Part shown: piece after piece, positions 7,962 to 16,620 of the stretch | Position numbering within the stretch: the stretch's first letter is position 1 | How the letters are laid out: each line of letters begins with the position of its first letter | Assembly: GCA_002794465.1 (NCBI GenBank) | Contig: CM008827.1 | Location: 1-25,401 of the forward strand | DNA: 25,401 bases | From: Paramicrosporidium saccamoebae | Taxonomy: Eukaryota > Rozellomycota | Direction of reading: 5' to 3' | The notes under the pieces: generated by a model | The model's database searches: none | What the model was told of the DNA's origin: nothing | What the model saw: the letters and a program-made list of their open reading frames with translations, nothing else | Translations under genes and position numbers: made by a program

Positions 7962-9878
7962 TTAACCTATAAATATAGGTAAGGTTGGAATTATAAATAC
8001 AAAAGATAATAAAAAAGCTAAAAAGAAATAAAAAAATAAATAGGGAACATTAGTAGATAATTGAGAAGGAATATTATATTTAGAAGGAAAATAAAAAAAT
8101 AATCTAAAAAGAGTAATAGGTCCTAAATATTCTAAATAGCCCCTATCAATAAATTTATAAAAAATATGAAAAGATAAAAAGAATGAAGGTTTTACTATAA
8201 AATAGTTATATAAAGGATCAAAAAGAAATTTTCTATTAAAAAAAGATGTTAAATTATAATAATATTTATTTGATAGAAATAAAGTAGGAAAATAATTATA
8301 TATTATAATTAATACAAAGATAGTAAAAAAAGGAAAAAAGAAAGGTAATATTTGTATATTTTTATATAATATATTAATAACATTGTCTGAAGTAGTAAAA
8401 AGAGATATTAAAGAATATTCTAGATCTAATGAAATAGATTCTGGGGAAGAAAAAAAAGAAGAAGAAAAATAACCTAAAAAAAGAGAACCTGAAAGAATAA
8501 ACAAGAAAGGAAATAAAAAACTATAAGAAGGTAAAGAATGGAAAGAAAAGGAAGGATTAGAACCTAAAGGAGAGGTATTATAAAAAGTATAATATAAGAT
8601 TTTAAAAGAATAAAAAGAAGAAAGAATAGAACCTAATAATAATATAATTAAAGCATAATTATTATTTTCTAAACTATGTATTAATATTAAATCTTTAGAA
8701 AAAAATCCAGATAAAGGAGGTAAACCTATAATTGCTAAACTACCTATAATAAAAAATATATAAAATAGTGGCGCGATAAATATTAAATTTCCATATTTTC
8801 TTATATCTTGTTCTAATAAAAAAGAATGTATGATTAAACCCGCACTTAAAAATAATAAAGCTTTAAAAAATCCATGGGTTACTAAATGATAAAGACTTGC
8901 ATTAAAAGGCTTAAATAAACTTAAAGCAAAAAACATAAAACCTATTTGGGCACAGGTAGAATAAGCAATAATTTTTTTTATATCATTTTGATTAAGAGCA
9001 GAAAGTCCTGCAAAAAGAATAGTTAAAGTACCTATGATATTTATAAAAGAAGGAATTATTGATAAAGAATGTTCTAATAAAGGTTCACATCTTAATACTA
9101 AAAAGATTCCAGCAGTAACCATAGTAGCAGCATGTAATAAAGCAGAAACAGGAGTAGGGCCAGCCATGGCATCACCTAACCAACAATGTAAAAAGATTTG
9201 AGCAGATTTAGCCATAGCTGCAAATAAAAATAAAAGAGAAAGGATAGAAAAAAAATAAGGAGAATGATCAAGATAATGAGAATAAGAGTGGATATATTGA
9301 TAATCAAAAGAATAAAGAGTAAGAGCTAAGATTAATAAACCTAATAAATAAAATATATCTCCAACTTTATTAAATATTAAAGCTTTTATAGCACATTTAT
9401 TATTTTGAATTGAAATAGACCAAAAATTTATAAGCAAATAACTAACAACTCCAACTAATTCCCAACCAAAAAAAGTAAATAAGAAATTTTTTGAAGATAC
9501 TAATATAAACATAGAGACTGAGAATAATAATAATTTACTAATAAATCTATTTAAATGTGGATCTTCTGATAAATACCAATAACTATATATAATAACAATT
9601 AAAGTTATTAGTGAAATTAAATTACACATTACTATACTTTCTTTATCATATATTAAATCAAATTGTCCTCTTAATTGTCCTACTTCAAACCATTCTTTTA
9701 TTCTTATTATTTCTATTTTTCCTTCTATATATTCTATTAAACCTTTTAAACTAATTATCCAAGCTAATAATATACTATTTATTGCTATCCATTTTCCCCC
9801 TATATGGCCTAAAAATCTACCAAAGAAAAAAATAGAAAAAGAAGAAAGAAGAGGTATACTTATGATTAAAAGTTTCAT
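7962..9878 (-). CDS. nad5: NADH dehydrogenase subunit 5
   Basis: Largest antiporter-like proton-pumping subunit of complex I. 638 residues, normal for the family. Landmarks: FFGWELVGVVSYLLINFW with the essential helix-5 Glu, FNKVGDIFYLLGL, AKSAQIFLHCWLGDAMAGPTPVSALLHAATMVTAGIFLVLR (about residues 222-264), NDIKKIIAYSTCAQIGFMF, HGFFKALLFLSAGLIIH and IGLPPLSGFFSKDLI. The C-terminal half after about residue 430 is Ser/Phe-rich and divergent, and ends in long hydrophobic segments as expected for the lateral helix. Start ATG 9878-9876. The GAGGG box is 67 nt upstream (9946-9950), with a CCTTCCTT/AAGGAAGG hairpin between. It diverges from nad4L. Confidence 0.96.
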   Translation of the reverse strand: MKLLIISIPLLSSFSIFFFGRFLGHIGGKWIAINSILLAWIISLKGLIEYIEGKIEIIRIKEWFEVGQLRGQFDLIYDKESIVMCNLISLITLIVIIYSYWYLSEDPHLNRFISKLLLFSVSMFILVSSKNFLFTFFGWELVGVVSYLLINFWSISIQNNKCAIKALIFNKVGDIFYLLGLLILALTLYSFDYQYIHSYSHYLDHSPYFFSILSLLFLFAAMAKSAQIFLHCWLGDAMAGPTPVSALLHAATMVTAGIFLVLRCEPLLEHSLSIIPSFINIIGTLTILFAGLSALNQNDIKKIIAYSTCAQIGFMFFALSLFKPFNASLYHLVTHGFFKALLFLSAGLIIHSFLLEQDIRKYGNLIFIAPLFYIFFIIGSLAIIGLPPLSGFFSKDLILIHSLENNNYALIILLLGSILSSFYSFKILYYTFYNTSPLGSNPSFSFHSLPSYSFLFPFLFILSGSLFLGYFSSSFFSSPESISLDLEYSLISLFTTSDNVINILYKNIQILPFFFPFFTIFVLIIIYNYFPTLFLSNKYYYNLTSFFNRKFLFDPLYNYFIVKPSFFLSFHIFYKFIDRGYLEYLGPITLFRLFFYFPSKYNIPSQLSTNVPYLFFYFFLAFLLSFVFIIPTLPIFIG

Positions 9879-9906
9879 TTCTATTCTCCCCTTGATTTCT
9901 ATTATT

Positions 9907-9924
9907 CCTTCCTTAAAAGGAAGG
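9907..9924. repeat. Short G/C hairpin between nad5 and nad4L
   Basis: CCTTCCTT (9907-9914) is the reverse complement of AAGGAAGG (9917-9924). It is one of a family of small CCCTT/AAGGG-type hairpins scattered through spacers and rRNA variable loops. Confidence 0.7.
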
Positions 9925-9945
9925 GGGATAAAGTATAGGGATTAA

Positions 9946-9950
9946 CCCTC
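9946..9950 (-). promoter_or_regulatory. GAGGG box upstream of nad5
   Basis: Minus-strand context AGTA-GAGGG-TTAA, 67 nt before the nad5 ATG; a weaker AAGGGGAGAA lies nearer the start (about 9884-9893). Confidence 0.5.
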
Positions 9951-9967
9951 TACTTTAAATATTTAGA

Positions 9968-9972
9968 GAGGG
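9968..9972 (+). promoter_or_regulatory. GAGGG box upstream of nad4L
   Basis: Context TTAGA-GAGGG-AGTA, 25 nt before the nad4L ATG, back to back with the nad5 box in the same spacer. Confidence 0.55.
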
Positions 9973-9997
9973 AGTAATTTAATACTCTAAAAAAAAA

Positions 9998-10258
9998 ATG
10001 AAATTAATATCAAATATATTAATTATAGTTAGTATTATTAGTATAATTAAAAATTATAAAAATAATATTTTAATATTATTAAGTTTAGAATTATTGTTTA
10101 TAGCTTTATCTCTTATTTTTTTAGAAAGTGGTTTATATCTTGATGATTTTGAGGGTATAATTTCTTCAATCTTTATAATCTGTTTAACAGCTACAGAATC
10201 TGCATTAGGTTTAACTATTTTAATTTTAGCTTCTAAAAATACTGTAATGACTAAATAA
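9998..10258 (+). CDS. nad4L: NADH dehydrogenase subunit 4L
   Basis: Small complex I membrane subunit of three helices that helps form the proton path near the quinone module. 86 residues. The conserved membrane Glu of helix 2 is in NNILILLSLELLFIALSLIF; helix 3 has IICLTATESALGLTILILA with the second conserved Glu. Its stop is 2 nt from the stop of atp6 on the opposite strand, so the two transcripts converge end to end. Start ATG 9998 follows a run of ten A; box 25 nt upstream. Confidence 0.95.
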   Translation: MKLISNILIIVSIISIIKNYKNNILILLSLELLFIALSLIFLESGLYLDDFEGIISSIFIICLTATESALGLTILILASKNTVMTK

Positions 10259-10260
10259 AA

Positions 10261-11007
10261 TTAATGTAATAATTCTGCATCTTTAATATAAGTTGTTGTT
10301 AATAAAGTAAATACATATGCTTGTATTATTGCTACACCTATTTCTAGGACATAAATAGCAGATAATAAACCTAGAGGTAGAATTAAAAGGATAGGAAAAG
10401 AGATAGTATATTTTAAACCAAAATTTGCGATGATTTTTAATAAAGTATGACCACTAAGAAGATTTGCAGCTAATCTTACAGATAATGATATAACTCTCAT
10501 TAAATATGAAAGAACTTCAATAAAAAAGATTAGAGGTATCATTAATCTAAGAAATCCTTGATTTAATCCTTGAGGTATAAATAGATTAATAAAATTAAAT
10601 TTATGTTTAACGACTCCGATTATAGTAACTCCTATCATTATAGTTAAACTCAGAGTTATAGTTACTATAAAATGAGCTGTAGTAGTAAAAGAATAAGGAA
10701 CTAAACCTATAAGATTATTAGTTAATATAAATAAAAATAATATGATAGTAAAAGGGATATATCTTTTATATTCTCCTGGAATCATTTCTTTTGCTATTTC
10801 TTCTATTTTTTTATAGGTTGTTTCTAATACTAAACCCCATCTACCTTTGATTAATTTATTATCTTTAAAAGCTAAATTAAATATTATTAATATTAAAGAT
10901 ATTCCTATTATTAAATATATTGTACTATTTGTTATTGTAAAATCTATCCAATTATTATAGATACGGAATATCGGTTTGATTAAAAATTGTTCTAGAGGTG
11001 TATTCAT
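10261..11007 (-). CDS. atp6: ATP synthase F0 subunit a
   Basis: Subunit a of ATP synthase; it forms the two proton half-channels against the c-ring. 248 residues from ATG 11007 (MNTPLEQFLIKP, a typical start). An in-frame ATG lies nine codons upstream (11034), but that extension would be encoded by the GAGGGG box itself, so I reject it. The essential Arg is in the helix SLSVRLAANLLSGHTLLKII (about residues 176-195), and the last helix has ILEIGVAIIQAYVFTLL with the conserved Glu and Gln-Ala-Tyr. nad6 lies upstream on the same strand with a 66-nt gap. Confidence 0.96.
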   Translation of the reverse strand: MNTPLEQFLIKPIFRIYNNWIDFTITNSTIYLIIGISLILIIFNLAFKDNKLIKGRWGLVLETTYKKIEEIAKEMIPGEYKRYIPFTIILFLFILTNNLIGLVPYSFTTTAHFIVTITLSLTIMIGVTIIGVVKHKFNFINLFIPQGLNQGFLRLMIPLIFFIEVLSYLMRVISLSVRLAANLLSGHTLLKIIANFGLKYTISFPILLILPLGLLSAIYVLEIGVAIIQAYVFTLLTTTYIKDAELLH

Positions 11008-11021
11008 CTTTATTATTTTTT

Positions 11022-11027
11022 CCCCTC
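11022..11027 (-). promoter_or_regulatory. GAGGGG box upstream of atp6
   Basis: Minus-strand context ATAA-GAGGGG-AAAA, about 14 nt before the chosen ATG. Matches the cox2 box over about a dozen bases. Confidence 0.6.
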
Positions 11028-11073
11028 TTATCATATTTTTTAATTCACATACTGAAATATGTGAAAATATGTA

Positions 11074-11664
11074 TTATACTAAAAAAAATAGAGCTATAAT
11101 TGCAAAAAGAAGAATTATAGTTAAAAATATTAATTTTAATATATTATTACTATCACTATACAAATAGTATCCTAATTTACGAATAAATAAAGTATCTTGT
11201 TCTTCTTCTATATTAAAATTAATAGCTATTTCTTTTTGAGGAATTAATTGTTTTATTGTAGTAAAAAAAAAAGAATAAAAATCTAATCCATAGAAATATA
11301 TACCTACCGAATTAAAAAGGAAAAAGAAAAATAATAAAGTTATTATTAATTTATTTCCTTTTTGTATATCTAAATTCTCAAATTTATTATTTGAAACAAC
11401 TATCGAAGTAGTAGGGGTTGATATAGATAATGAAGGATATAACATTATTATAAATCCAAAAAGTATAGTTAAAGCACTAACTTGCACTAATATTAAAATA
11501 TAAGAAAAATATTGGCCATCAATAGAAGAAAGATTAAAATTTAAACTTAATTGTAAAGCAACAGTAATCATTATACCTACAAAACAAATTAATATATTAA
11601 TAGCTTTTGTTTCTATTAAAAATAAAAAACTAAATAATAAAAATAAAAAAAATATTTGATCCAT
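11074..11664 (-). CDS. nad6: NADH dehydrogenase subunit 6
   Basis: Complex I membrane subunit with the helix-3 region involved in coupling. 196 residues, five hydrophobic segments. The N-terminal helices and the conserved stretch YFSYILILVQVSALTILFGFIIML (about residues 53-76) match the family, with V-Q-V where V-Y-V-G is commoner. A hydrophilic loop (about 80-105 and 145-165) separates the later helices. Start ATG 11664-11662; GAGGG box 21 nt upstream. It diverges from cob across an 85-nt spacer with a box for each gene. Confidence 0.93.
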   Translation of the reverse strand: MDQIFFLFLLFSFLFLIETKAINILICFVGIMITVALQLSLNFNLSSIDGQYFSYILILVQVSALTILFGFIIMLYPSLSISTPTTSIVVSNNKFENLDIQKGNKLIITLLFFFFLFNSVGIYFYGLDFYSFFFTTIKQLIPQKEIAINFNIEEEQDTLFIRKLGYYLYSDSNNILKLIFLTIILLFAIIALFFLV

Positions 11665-11685
11665 TAGAATATAAAAGTAAACACT

Positions 11686-11690
11686 CCCTC
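11686..11690 (-). promoter_or_regulatory. GAGGG box upstream of nad6
   Basis: Minus-strand context TTTA-GAGGG-AGTG, 21 nt before the nad6 ATG. A second GAGGG on this strand falls at 11702-11706 inside a G/C hairpin. Confidence 0.6.
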
Positions 11691-11728
11691 TAAAGATTTC
11701 CCCCTCCCCTTTGAAGGGAAGAATATAA

Positions 11729-11733
11729 GAGGG
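11729..11733 (+). promoter_or_regulatory. GAGGG box upstream of cob
   Basis: Context ATATAA-GAGGG-AAAA, 16 nt before the cob ATG. Confidence 0.6.
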
Positions 11734-11749
11734 AAAATCTAAAGAAAAA

Positions 11750-13452
11750 ATGACAAGATTATTAAAAAGAAATAGTATTTTAAAATTAATAAATGGTTAT
11801 GCATATGATTCATTATTACCTAGTAATATTAATTATCTTTATAATTTTGGTTCATTATTAGCAATAATTTTAGTTATTCAAATAGTTTCTGGATTTTTTT
11901 TAGCTTCTTATTATGTTGCAGATATTAATTTAGCTTTTGATTCTATCGAATATATTATGAGAGAAGTACCTTATGGTTATATGATAAGATATTTACATGC
12001 TAATTCTGCAGCATTTTTTTTTATATTTGTATATATACATATAGCAAGAGCATTACTATATGGTTCTTATACAAAACAAAGAATAGGAACATGGTTTTTT
12101 GGGGTTATAATCTTATTAGTTATGATAATAACTGCATTCCTTGGGTATTCTTTAGTTTACGGACAAATGTCCTATTGGGCTAAATTAAATTGGCCAAAAT
12201 TGTATATAATTTCTATAAAGTAAATATATATAATAGTCAAAATCTATAAAATAAATAACTATAAAAATTAGTTATAATAATATTAATGTAATTAATATAA
12301 AAAAATTAATATAATCTAATAAGGGTTTCTAGATTTAAAAACTTGACAGAGTTTTTGGAATAAAAAATTTATTCTGGCGAAATTTGTGTTAACGGTTAAA
12401 AAAATAATCATAAATTTTCAGACCGTCGGTAGTATATTATACCGCGACAGACTGGGTCACAAATTGGTGTCTGAAATGATGCTTAATGTACAGTCGGAAT
12501 CTGAGATCTTTAAAGATTTTCAAGGCCTTTATTTTAAGATTTAGAAATAAAAATAACAGTTTTAGGGATTAAATTTTAATCTTATTTTACATTTAATTTA
12601 AATTATTTTAAAGAATTAAGAAATTTTAATTAAATTTATATAATTTAAGAAAAAGAGGTACAACTATTATTTTATTTATGTATATAAAAAATATAAAATA
12701 ATATGTCAGATTTGATAGCCGTAATTACTAATTTATTAACAATTATTCCTTATGTTGGACATGATTTAGTAGAATTTATATATGGTAGTTTTAATATTGG
12801 TAATGCTACTCTTACTAGATTTTATGCTTTACATTATATCCTTCCTATAATCATCGCTGCTTTAGCTTTAGCTCATTTAATAACTTTACATAATCAAGGA
12901 GGAACAAATCCTTTAGGGATCAATACAGCAAGAAGTATGACTTTTATAAATTTTCATCCTTATTATTCAATAAAAGATTTATTTGGAATATTTATTTTCT
13001 TTTTTGTATTAATCTTTTTAGTATTCTTTTATCCTAATTTATTAGGGCATACAGATAATTATATTCCTGCAAATCCTATGGTTACACCAGTACATATAAC
13101 CCCTGAATTCTATTTATTATTTTATTACATGGGTTTAAGAAGTATACCAGATAAAACTTTAGGGGTTTTAATATTATTAAGTTTTATAGTTATATTATTT
13201 TTAATACCTTTTTTACATAAAGGTATAATTAATACAGCAAAATTTAGACCAATATATAGAAAATTTTTATTTTTATTTTTTATAAATTTTTTAATAGGGA
13301 CATATTTAGGTGCTGCTATAGTTGCAGAACCTTTTATTACTTTAAGTAGAATTACTACTTTCTATTATTTATTTTTCTTTTTATGTTTATTCCCTTTAAT
13401 CTCTTTTATTGAAACCTTCTTTTTTGTTTTATTAGCTAAAGAATATAAATAA
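11750..13452 (+). CDS. cob: Apocytochrome b (two exons)
   Basis: Central subunit of complex III; binds hemes bL and bH and forms both quinone sites. Exons 11750-12181 and 12715-13452 join in frame as GQMSYWA-IAVITN, giving 389 residues. Heme ligands: His in [14 protein letters not shown] and [13 protein letters not shown], and in [10 protein letters not shown] and ALAHLITLH. The Qo-site motif PEWY is PEFY here ([19 protein letters not shown], near 13106): the functional Glu is kept, the Trp is Phe. GAGGG box 16 nt before ATG 11750. nad3 follows by 30 nt on the same strand with its own box. Confidence 0.96.
12182..12714 (+). other. Group I intron of cob, no ORF
   Basis: It begins after exon T12181 and ends in G12714, about 533 bp. 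Splicing there restores cytochrome b ([12 protein letters not shown]). The core includes GTACAGTCGGAATCTGAG at 12488-12505 and a structured G/C-rich domain at 12350-12480, giving a larger folded periphery than in cox1 intron 1. No long reading frame is present, so splicing would rely on host factors. Confidence 0.83.
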
Positions 13453-13457
13453 ATTTA

Positions 13458-13462
13458 GAGGG
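13458..13462 (+). promoter_or_regulatory. GAGGG box upstream of nad3
   Basis: Context TTTA-GAGGG-AACT, 20 nt before the nad3 ATG and 5 nt after the cob stop. Confidence 0.6.
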
Positions 13463-13482
13463 AACTATTATTTATAAATAAT

Positions 13483-13875
13483 ATGTCTCTAATGATTATT
13501 TTTACTATTTGTTTATCTTCTTTTTTAATTCTTTTTAGTTATTTATTATCTCATAAAACAAATTATCCTGGACAATTTGGGATAGTTAATGATGAAGGTG
13601 AGAGAAAAAGTCAATATGAATGTGGGTTAGAAACTTTTGAAGAAGAAATAGGTATAGAAACTAGAGAAAGATTTTATTTAAAATTTTATATAATAGGAAT
13701 CTTATTTTTAATCTTTGATTTAGAAACTTTATTATTGTTTCCTATTTCTTTATTATTTTATACCCCTTATAATTCCTTATCTTCTAATACAGAAACTATT
13801 TATATAGTTTTTCTTATCTTTATCTTTATATTATTATTAGGTTTATTTTATGAATTTCGTAAAAAAATTCTTTAA
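13483..13875 (+). CDS. nad3: NADH dehydrogenase subunit 3
   Basis: Complex I membrane subunit; the loop after helix 1 carries the Cys that switches between active and deactive states. 130 residues. The loop motif QYECGLETF (about residues 44-52) has this Cys, and helix 2 starts FYIIGILFLIFDLETLLLFP with the conserved FDLE acidic pair. A third helix and YEFRKK tail close it. It is slightly longer than animal ND3 (about 115) and within the protist and fungal range. Box 20 nt upstream; follows cob. Confidence 0.96.
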   Translation: MSLMIIFTICLSSFLILFSYLLSHKTNYPGQFGIVNDEGERKSQYECGLETFEEEIGIETRERFYLKFYIIGILFLIFDLETLLLFPISLLFYTPYNSLSSNTETIYIVFLIFIFILLLGLFYEFRKKIL

Positions 13876-13880
13876 TTTTA

Positions 13881-13965
13881 TGAAGTTGAATGGATTCGAA
13901 CCATTAAAACAGCTTAACCTGTATTTCATTTACAATGAAACGCAATACCTTTATGCGACAACTTT
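13881..13965 (-). tRNA. trnY: tRNA-Tyr(GUA), class II
   Basis: Anticodon loop TTGTAAA (GUA) on TTTCA/TGAAA, with a long variable arm (ACAG...CTGT) as in bacterial tRNA-Tyr. T arm AATGG-TTCGAAT-CCATT. Acceptor AAAGTTG/CAACTTC mismatches A:C at 1-72 only. Confidence 0.92.
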
Positions 13966-14049
13966 AGATTATATATTTGGTTTATGAATTTGATTATAAA
14001 ATTCATTCCTTCTTTTACTTAATTTTTATACTTTTTAAAAGTGTAACAT

Positions 14050-14065
14050 TAAGATTTAAATCTTA
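14050..14065. repeat. 16-bp palindrome upstream of atp9
   Basis: TAAGATTTAAATCTTA is a perfect palindrome 35 nt before the atp9 ATG, followed by a partial repeat (ATTTAAGATT). atp9 lacks the GAGGG box, so this may be its own 5' element. Confidence 0.5.
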
Positions 14066-14100
14066 GATTTAAGATTAACCTGTCAAAGGTTTTTATAATT

Positions 14101-14325
14101 ATGGTTGCAGCAGCAAAACTTATAGGTGGAGGATTAGCTACAATAGGTGTAGGAGGAGGAGCAATAGGGGCAGGGTTAATATTCTCAGCATTAATAAATG
14201 GTACTTCTAGAAATCCTTCTTTAAAAGGTGAATTATTTTCTTTAGCTATCCTTGCTTTCAGTTTAAGTGAAGCTGTAGCTTTATTTTGTCTTATGGTAGC
14301 ATTTTTAATCTTATTTGCTTTTTAA
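14101..14325 (+). CDS. atp9: ATP synthase F0 subunit c
   Basis: Proton-carrying ring subunit of ATP synthase. 74 residues forming a two-helix hairpin. Helix 1 has the Gly-rich [13 protein letters not shown]; the polar loop is [12 protein letters not shown] with the conserved Arg-Asn-Pro; helix 2 has [21 protein letters not shown] with the essential proton-binding Glu (about residue 57). It is one of two protein genes without the GAGGG box; trnY on the other strand and a 16-bp palindrome lie upstream. trnN follows by 25 nt. Confidence 0.97.
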   Translation: MVAAAKLIGGGLATIGVGGGAIGAGLIFSALINGTSRNPSLKGELFSLAILAFSLSEAVALFCLMVAFLILFAF

Positions 14326-14350
14326 TATTTAATATTATTTCATAATTCAA

Positions 14351-14422
14351 GGCTTTTTAGCTTAATGGTTAAAGCGATTCACTGTTAATGAATATATATA
14401 AGTTCAATTCTTATAAGAGCCG
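14351..14422 (+). tRNA. trnN: tRNA-Asn(GUU)
   Basis: Anticodon loop CTGTTAA (GUU) on ATTCA/TGAAT, T arm ATAAG-TTCAATT-CTTAT. Acceptor GGCTTTT/AAGAGCC pairs throughout, including G1-C72; discriminator G. Confidence 0.93.
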
Positions 14423-14431
14423 AATTGATTA

Positions 14432-14504
14432 AGGAAAATGGTGAAAAGGTAAACACACCTATTTTAGGAATAGGTTTTTATGAGTTCAAGTCTCATTTTT
14501 CCGA
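14432..14504 (+). tRNA. trnL: tRNA with UAG anticodon, predicted Leu, short variable loop
   Basis: Anticodon loop TTTAGGA (UAG) on CCTAT/ATAGG, T arm ATGAG-TTCAAGT-CTCAT, D stem GTG/CAC. Only five T's separate the anticodon and T stems, so it lacks the long variable arm normal for tRNA-Leu. CTN still encodes Leu where checkable (RWL in cox1 uses CTC). Acceptor AGGAAAA/TTTTCCG mismatches A:G at 1-72 only. Confidence 0.85.
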
Positions 14505-14524
14505 ATTTTTTTATTTTTTATTTT

Positions 14525-14598
14525 CGAACTAGACAAGAATTGAACTTGTACTTTTTTGTTTGACAAACAAATGTTTTAACCTGTTAAACTACTAGTTT
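14525..14598 (-). tRNA. trnD: tRNA-Asp(GUC)
   Basis: Anticodon loop TTGTCAA (GUC) on TTTGT/ACAAA, T arm ACAAG-TTCAATT-CTTGT, discriminator G. Acceptor AAACTAG/CTAGTTC mismatches A:C at 1-72 only. Confidence 0.92.
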
Positions 14599-14660
14599 TA
14601 ACCATTAAATGGTAAATATATGACAATCTTGTTCTAATGGGGAAGGTCAAATTTGAGCTT

Positions 14661-14680
14661 AATATTAATTTATTAATATT
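14661..14680 (-). terminator. Hairpin just after the rns 3' end
   Basis: AATATTAA (14661-14668) and TTAATATT (14673-14680) form a perfect 8-bp stem with loop TTTA, directly downstream of the rns 3' tail. It could mark RNA 3'-end formation or termination; no function is proven. Confidence 0.4.
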
Positions 14681-16370
14681 AAGGGGTATAAAATATTTCA
14701 ACTGTACCTTCAGGCACAATTACCGTGTTTCGACTTCATTAAAATCAATAATAAATACTCAATATCTTTCAACTTAATACAATATATTATATATAATATA
14801 TAATTCCCTTTAAGGGGAATTGAATATTATTAGAATTATATAAATAAAGTTTATTTTTATAAGTTTTTCTATCTTTCTCGATGTGACGGGCTATTTGTAC
14901 CAGACCAAGGAAAAATTCACCGTAATATACTAATTTACAGATTACTAGCAATTCCTACTTATGTCTTTTAATTTCAAAAAGACTTTCGTACATAAATAAT
15001 TTTTAATTCTTAATTTAAATCTAAAAATTTTAGATTTTTAATTATAAGATAATATATTTGTAATTATCTTTGTATGGCAGTTCTATCCCTTCATTATAAG
15101 GATCACAGCATTTGTGATTATCCTATTAACTCTTATCTAAATTTAACTAAATCTTTATTATTTATTTAAAAATTTAGAAATTATAAACTTAGAGAGTATA
15201 ACACCCCTTCCGAGTGCATTATTTTTTTTTTATATAGGATTTCATTCGTTGTCAGACTAAACTTGAAAGCTTACGCCACGAATTGAGCACAATCGTGCAA
15301 TACCTAAATTATTCTAGTAAAAAAATAAATTCAAATTATGAATATATCACTTTAAAGAAATAATATTATATTGTATTTTTCATATTCTTATCTCAGAAGA
15401 GAGTAAATATTTTAAAATATATATTAAATGAGGTAAGGTTTTCGTGTACTGTCGAATTATGGGCCACCATCCACTGCTTTATTTGGTCTCTGTCAATTTC
15501 TTTAATTTTTAGTCTTGCGACCGTAATTATCAGGCGGACTATTTAATGCGTTAGCTTAATTACTCTTTTTTAACCTTTTTTAGGTTTTCTTTTTTCTCTA
15601 ATGTTTTTATTTTAAGATTTTGTTAAAAAATAATGAATAGTCATCGTTTACTGCTAAAACTACATCGGTACCTAATCGATTTTGCTCCTTTAGCCTTCGT
15701 GATTCAGTGTCAGTATATTAATAGAAAAAAGCTTTCGCCTATGAGGTTCCATTCAGTATTTACAGATTTCACTCCTATCTCTGAACATTCTTTTTCCTTC
15801 TTAATTACTCTTTTTCTTTACCTACTCACCCTTTACGCCTAATTATGTTGAAAAATGCTTGCCTTCTTTGTCTAACCGCTGCTGCTGGCACAAAAACTTA
15901 GCAAAGACTAAAGATTCTTTTTTTCTTGTCTAATATATAAAAGAAAATCTTATTCAAATTTAATAATTCCCAAAGGTTTTATTTTTATTTGATTTATTCT
16001 CCCTATGGGAGATAATTAATTGGCTGCTTCAAACTTTCGTCCATTGAGCAATATTCTTGACTGCTGAGTCCCTAAAGACTATGGTTCTTTCTATACCATT
16101 GTGACTGTTCGGTCTTTCAACCCAGTTTAAGATCTTCAGTTTAATTTAGGTTTTTCCTTCATTTTTCACCATAATCTTTTTAAGTTCTATCCTTTTTCTT
16201 TTTTTATTATAATATTTATATTTTTATTATAAAGTTAAGGGTAATTAAACTTATTTATCTCACCACTATACTAAAAATATAAATATATCTTCAATTGCAT
16301 GTCTAAAACCAATTTATCGCATTCTTTCGAAACCAGAATCAAATTTTATTTTTTCTTACTACTTTTTTAG
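14681..16370 (-). rRNA. rns: Small subunit ribosomal RNA
   Basis: SSU rRNA read on the minus strand; ends are approximate. Conserved blocks, seen as forward complement: GACGGGC...TTTGTACC decoding region near 14886, TTACTAGCAATTCC near 14940, CACGAATTGAGCACAATCG near 15277, GTCAATTTCTTTAATTTTT near 15491, the 530-loop complement ACCGCTGCTGCTGGCAC near 15877, and the 5'-domain block TTGCATGTCTAAAACC near 16295. Length about 1.69 kb, a little above the bacterial size because of AT-rich variable loops. The 3' tail reads TACCCCTTA at the place of bacterial CACCTCCTTA. A small CCC/GGG hairpin sits at 14802-14821. No intron seen. Confidence 0.95.
14802..14821. repeat. Short G/C hairpin in a variable loop of rns
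   Basis: AATTCCC (14802-14808) pairs with GGGAATT (14815-14821). Same family as the hairpins at 9907, 18344, 20363 and 21282. Confidence 0.65.
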
Positions 16371-16421
16371 TAGTTTGATCTTTTTTGATATTTTTTTATC
16401 CTTACTTTCTGTATTTAAGTT

Positions 16422-16510
16422 TGTTAGTTGTCTGAGAGGTTTAAAGAGTCGTTTTTGAAAAACGAAGAATCTTATTTTTGATTCCAAAGGTTCGAATCCT
16501 TTACTAACCA
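16422..16510 (+). tRNA. trnS: tRNA-Ser(UGA)
   Basis: Class II tRNA with anticodon loop TTTGAAA (UGA) on TCGTT/AACGA, variable arm GAATC...GATTC, T arm AAAGG-TTCGAAT-CCTTT. Acceptor TGTTAGT/ACTAACC mismatches T:C at 1-72 only. Confidence 0.93.
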
Positions 16511-16549
16511 TAATTTTAATTTTTTTATACATATGAAAAAGGTATATTT

Positions 16550-16620
16550 TCCTTAAGCGAGGAGTTGAACCTCAGTCTTTAAATTTTCAATTTATTGCTC
16601 TACCGTTGAGCTACTTAAGT
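16550..16620 (-). tRNA. trnF: tRNA-Phe(GAA)
   Basis: Anticodon loop TTGAAAA (GAA), D arm GCTC-AACGGTA-GAGC, T arm TGAGG-TTCAACT-CCTCG. Acceptor ACTTAAG/CTTAAGG mismatches A:G at 1-72 only. Confidence 0.92.

Noticed and set aside
10976-11167. 63-codon plus-strand frame
   Set aside because: Antisense to the ends of atp6 and nad6.
15633-15842. 69-codon frame in rns
   Set aside because: Lies antisense within the conserved SSU rRNA.
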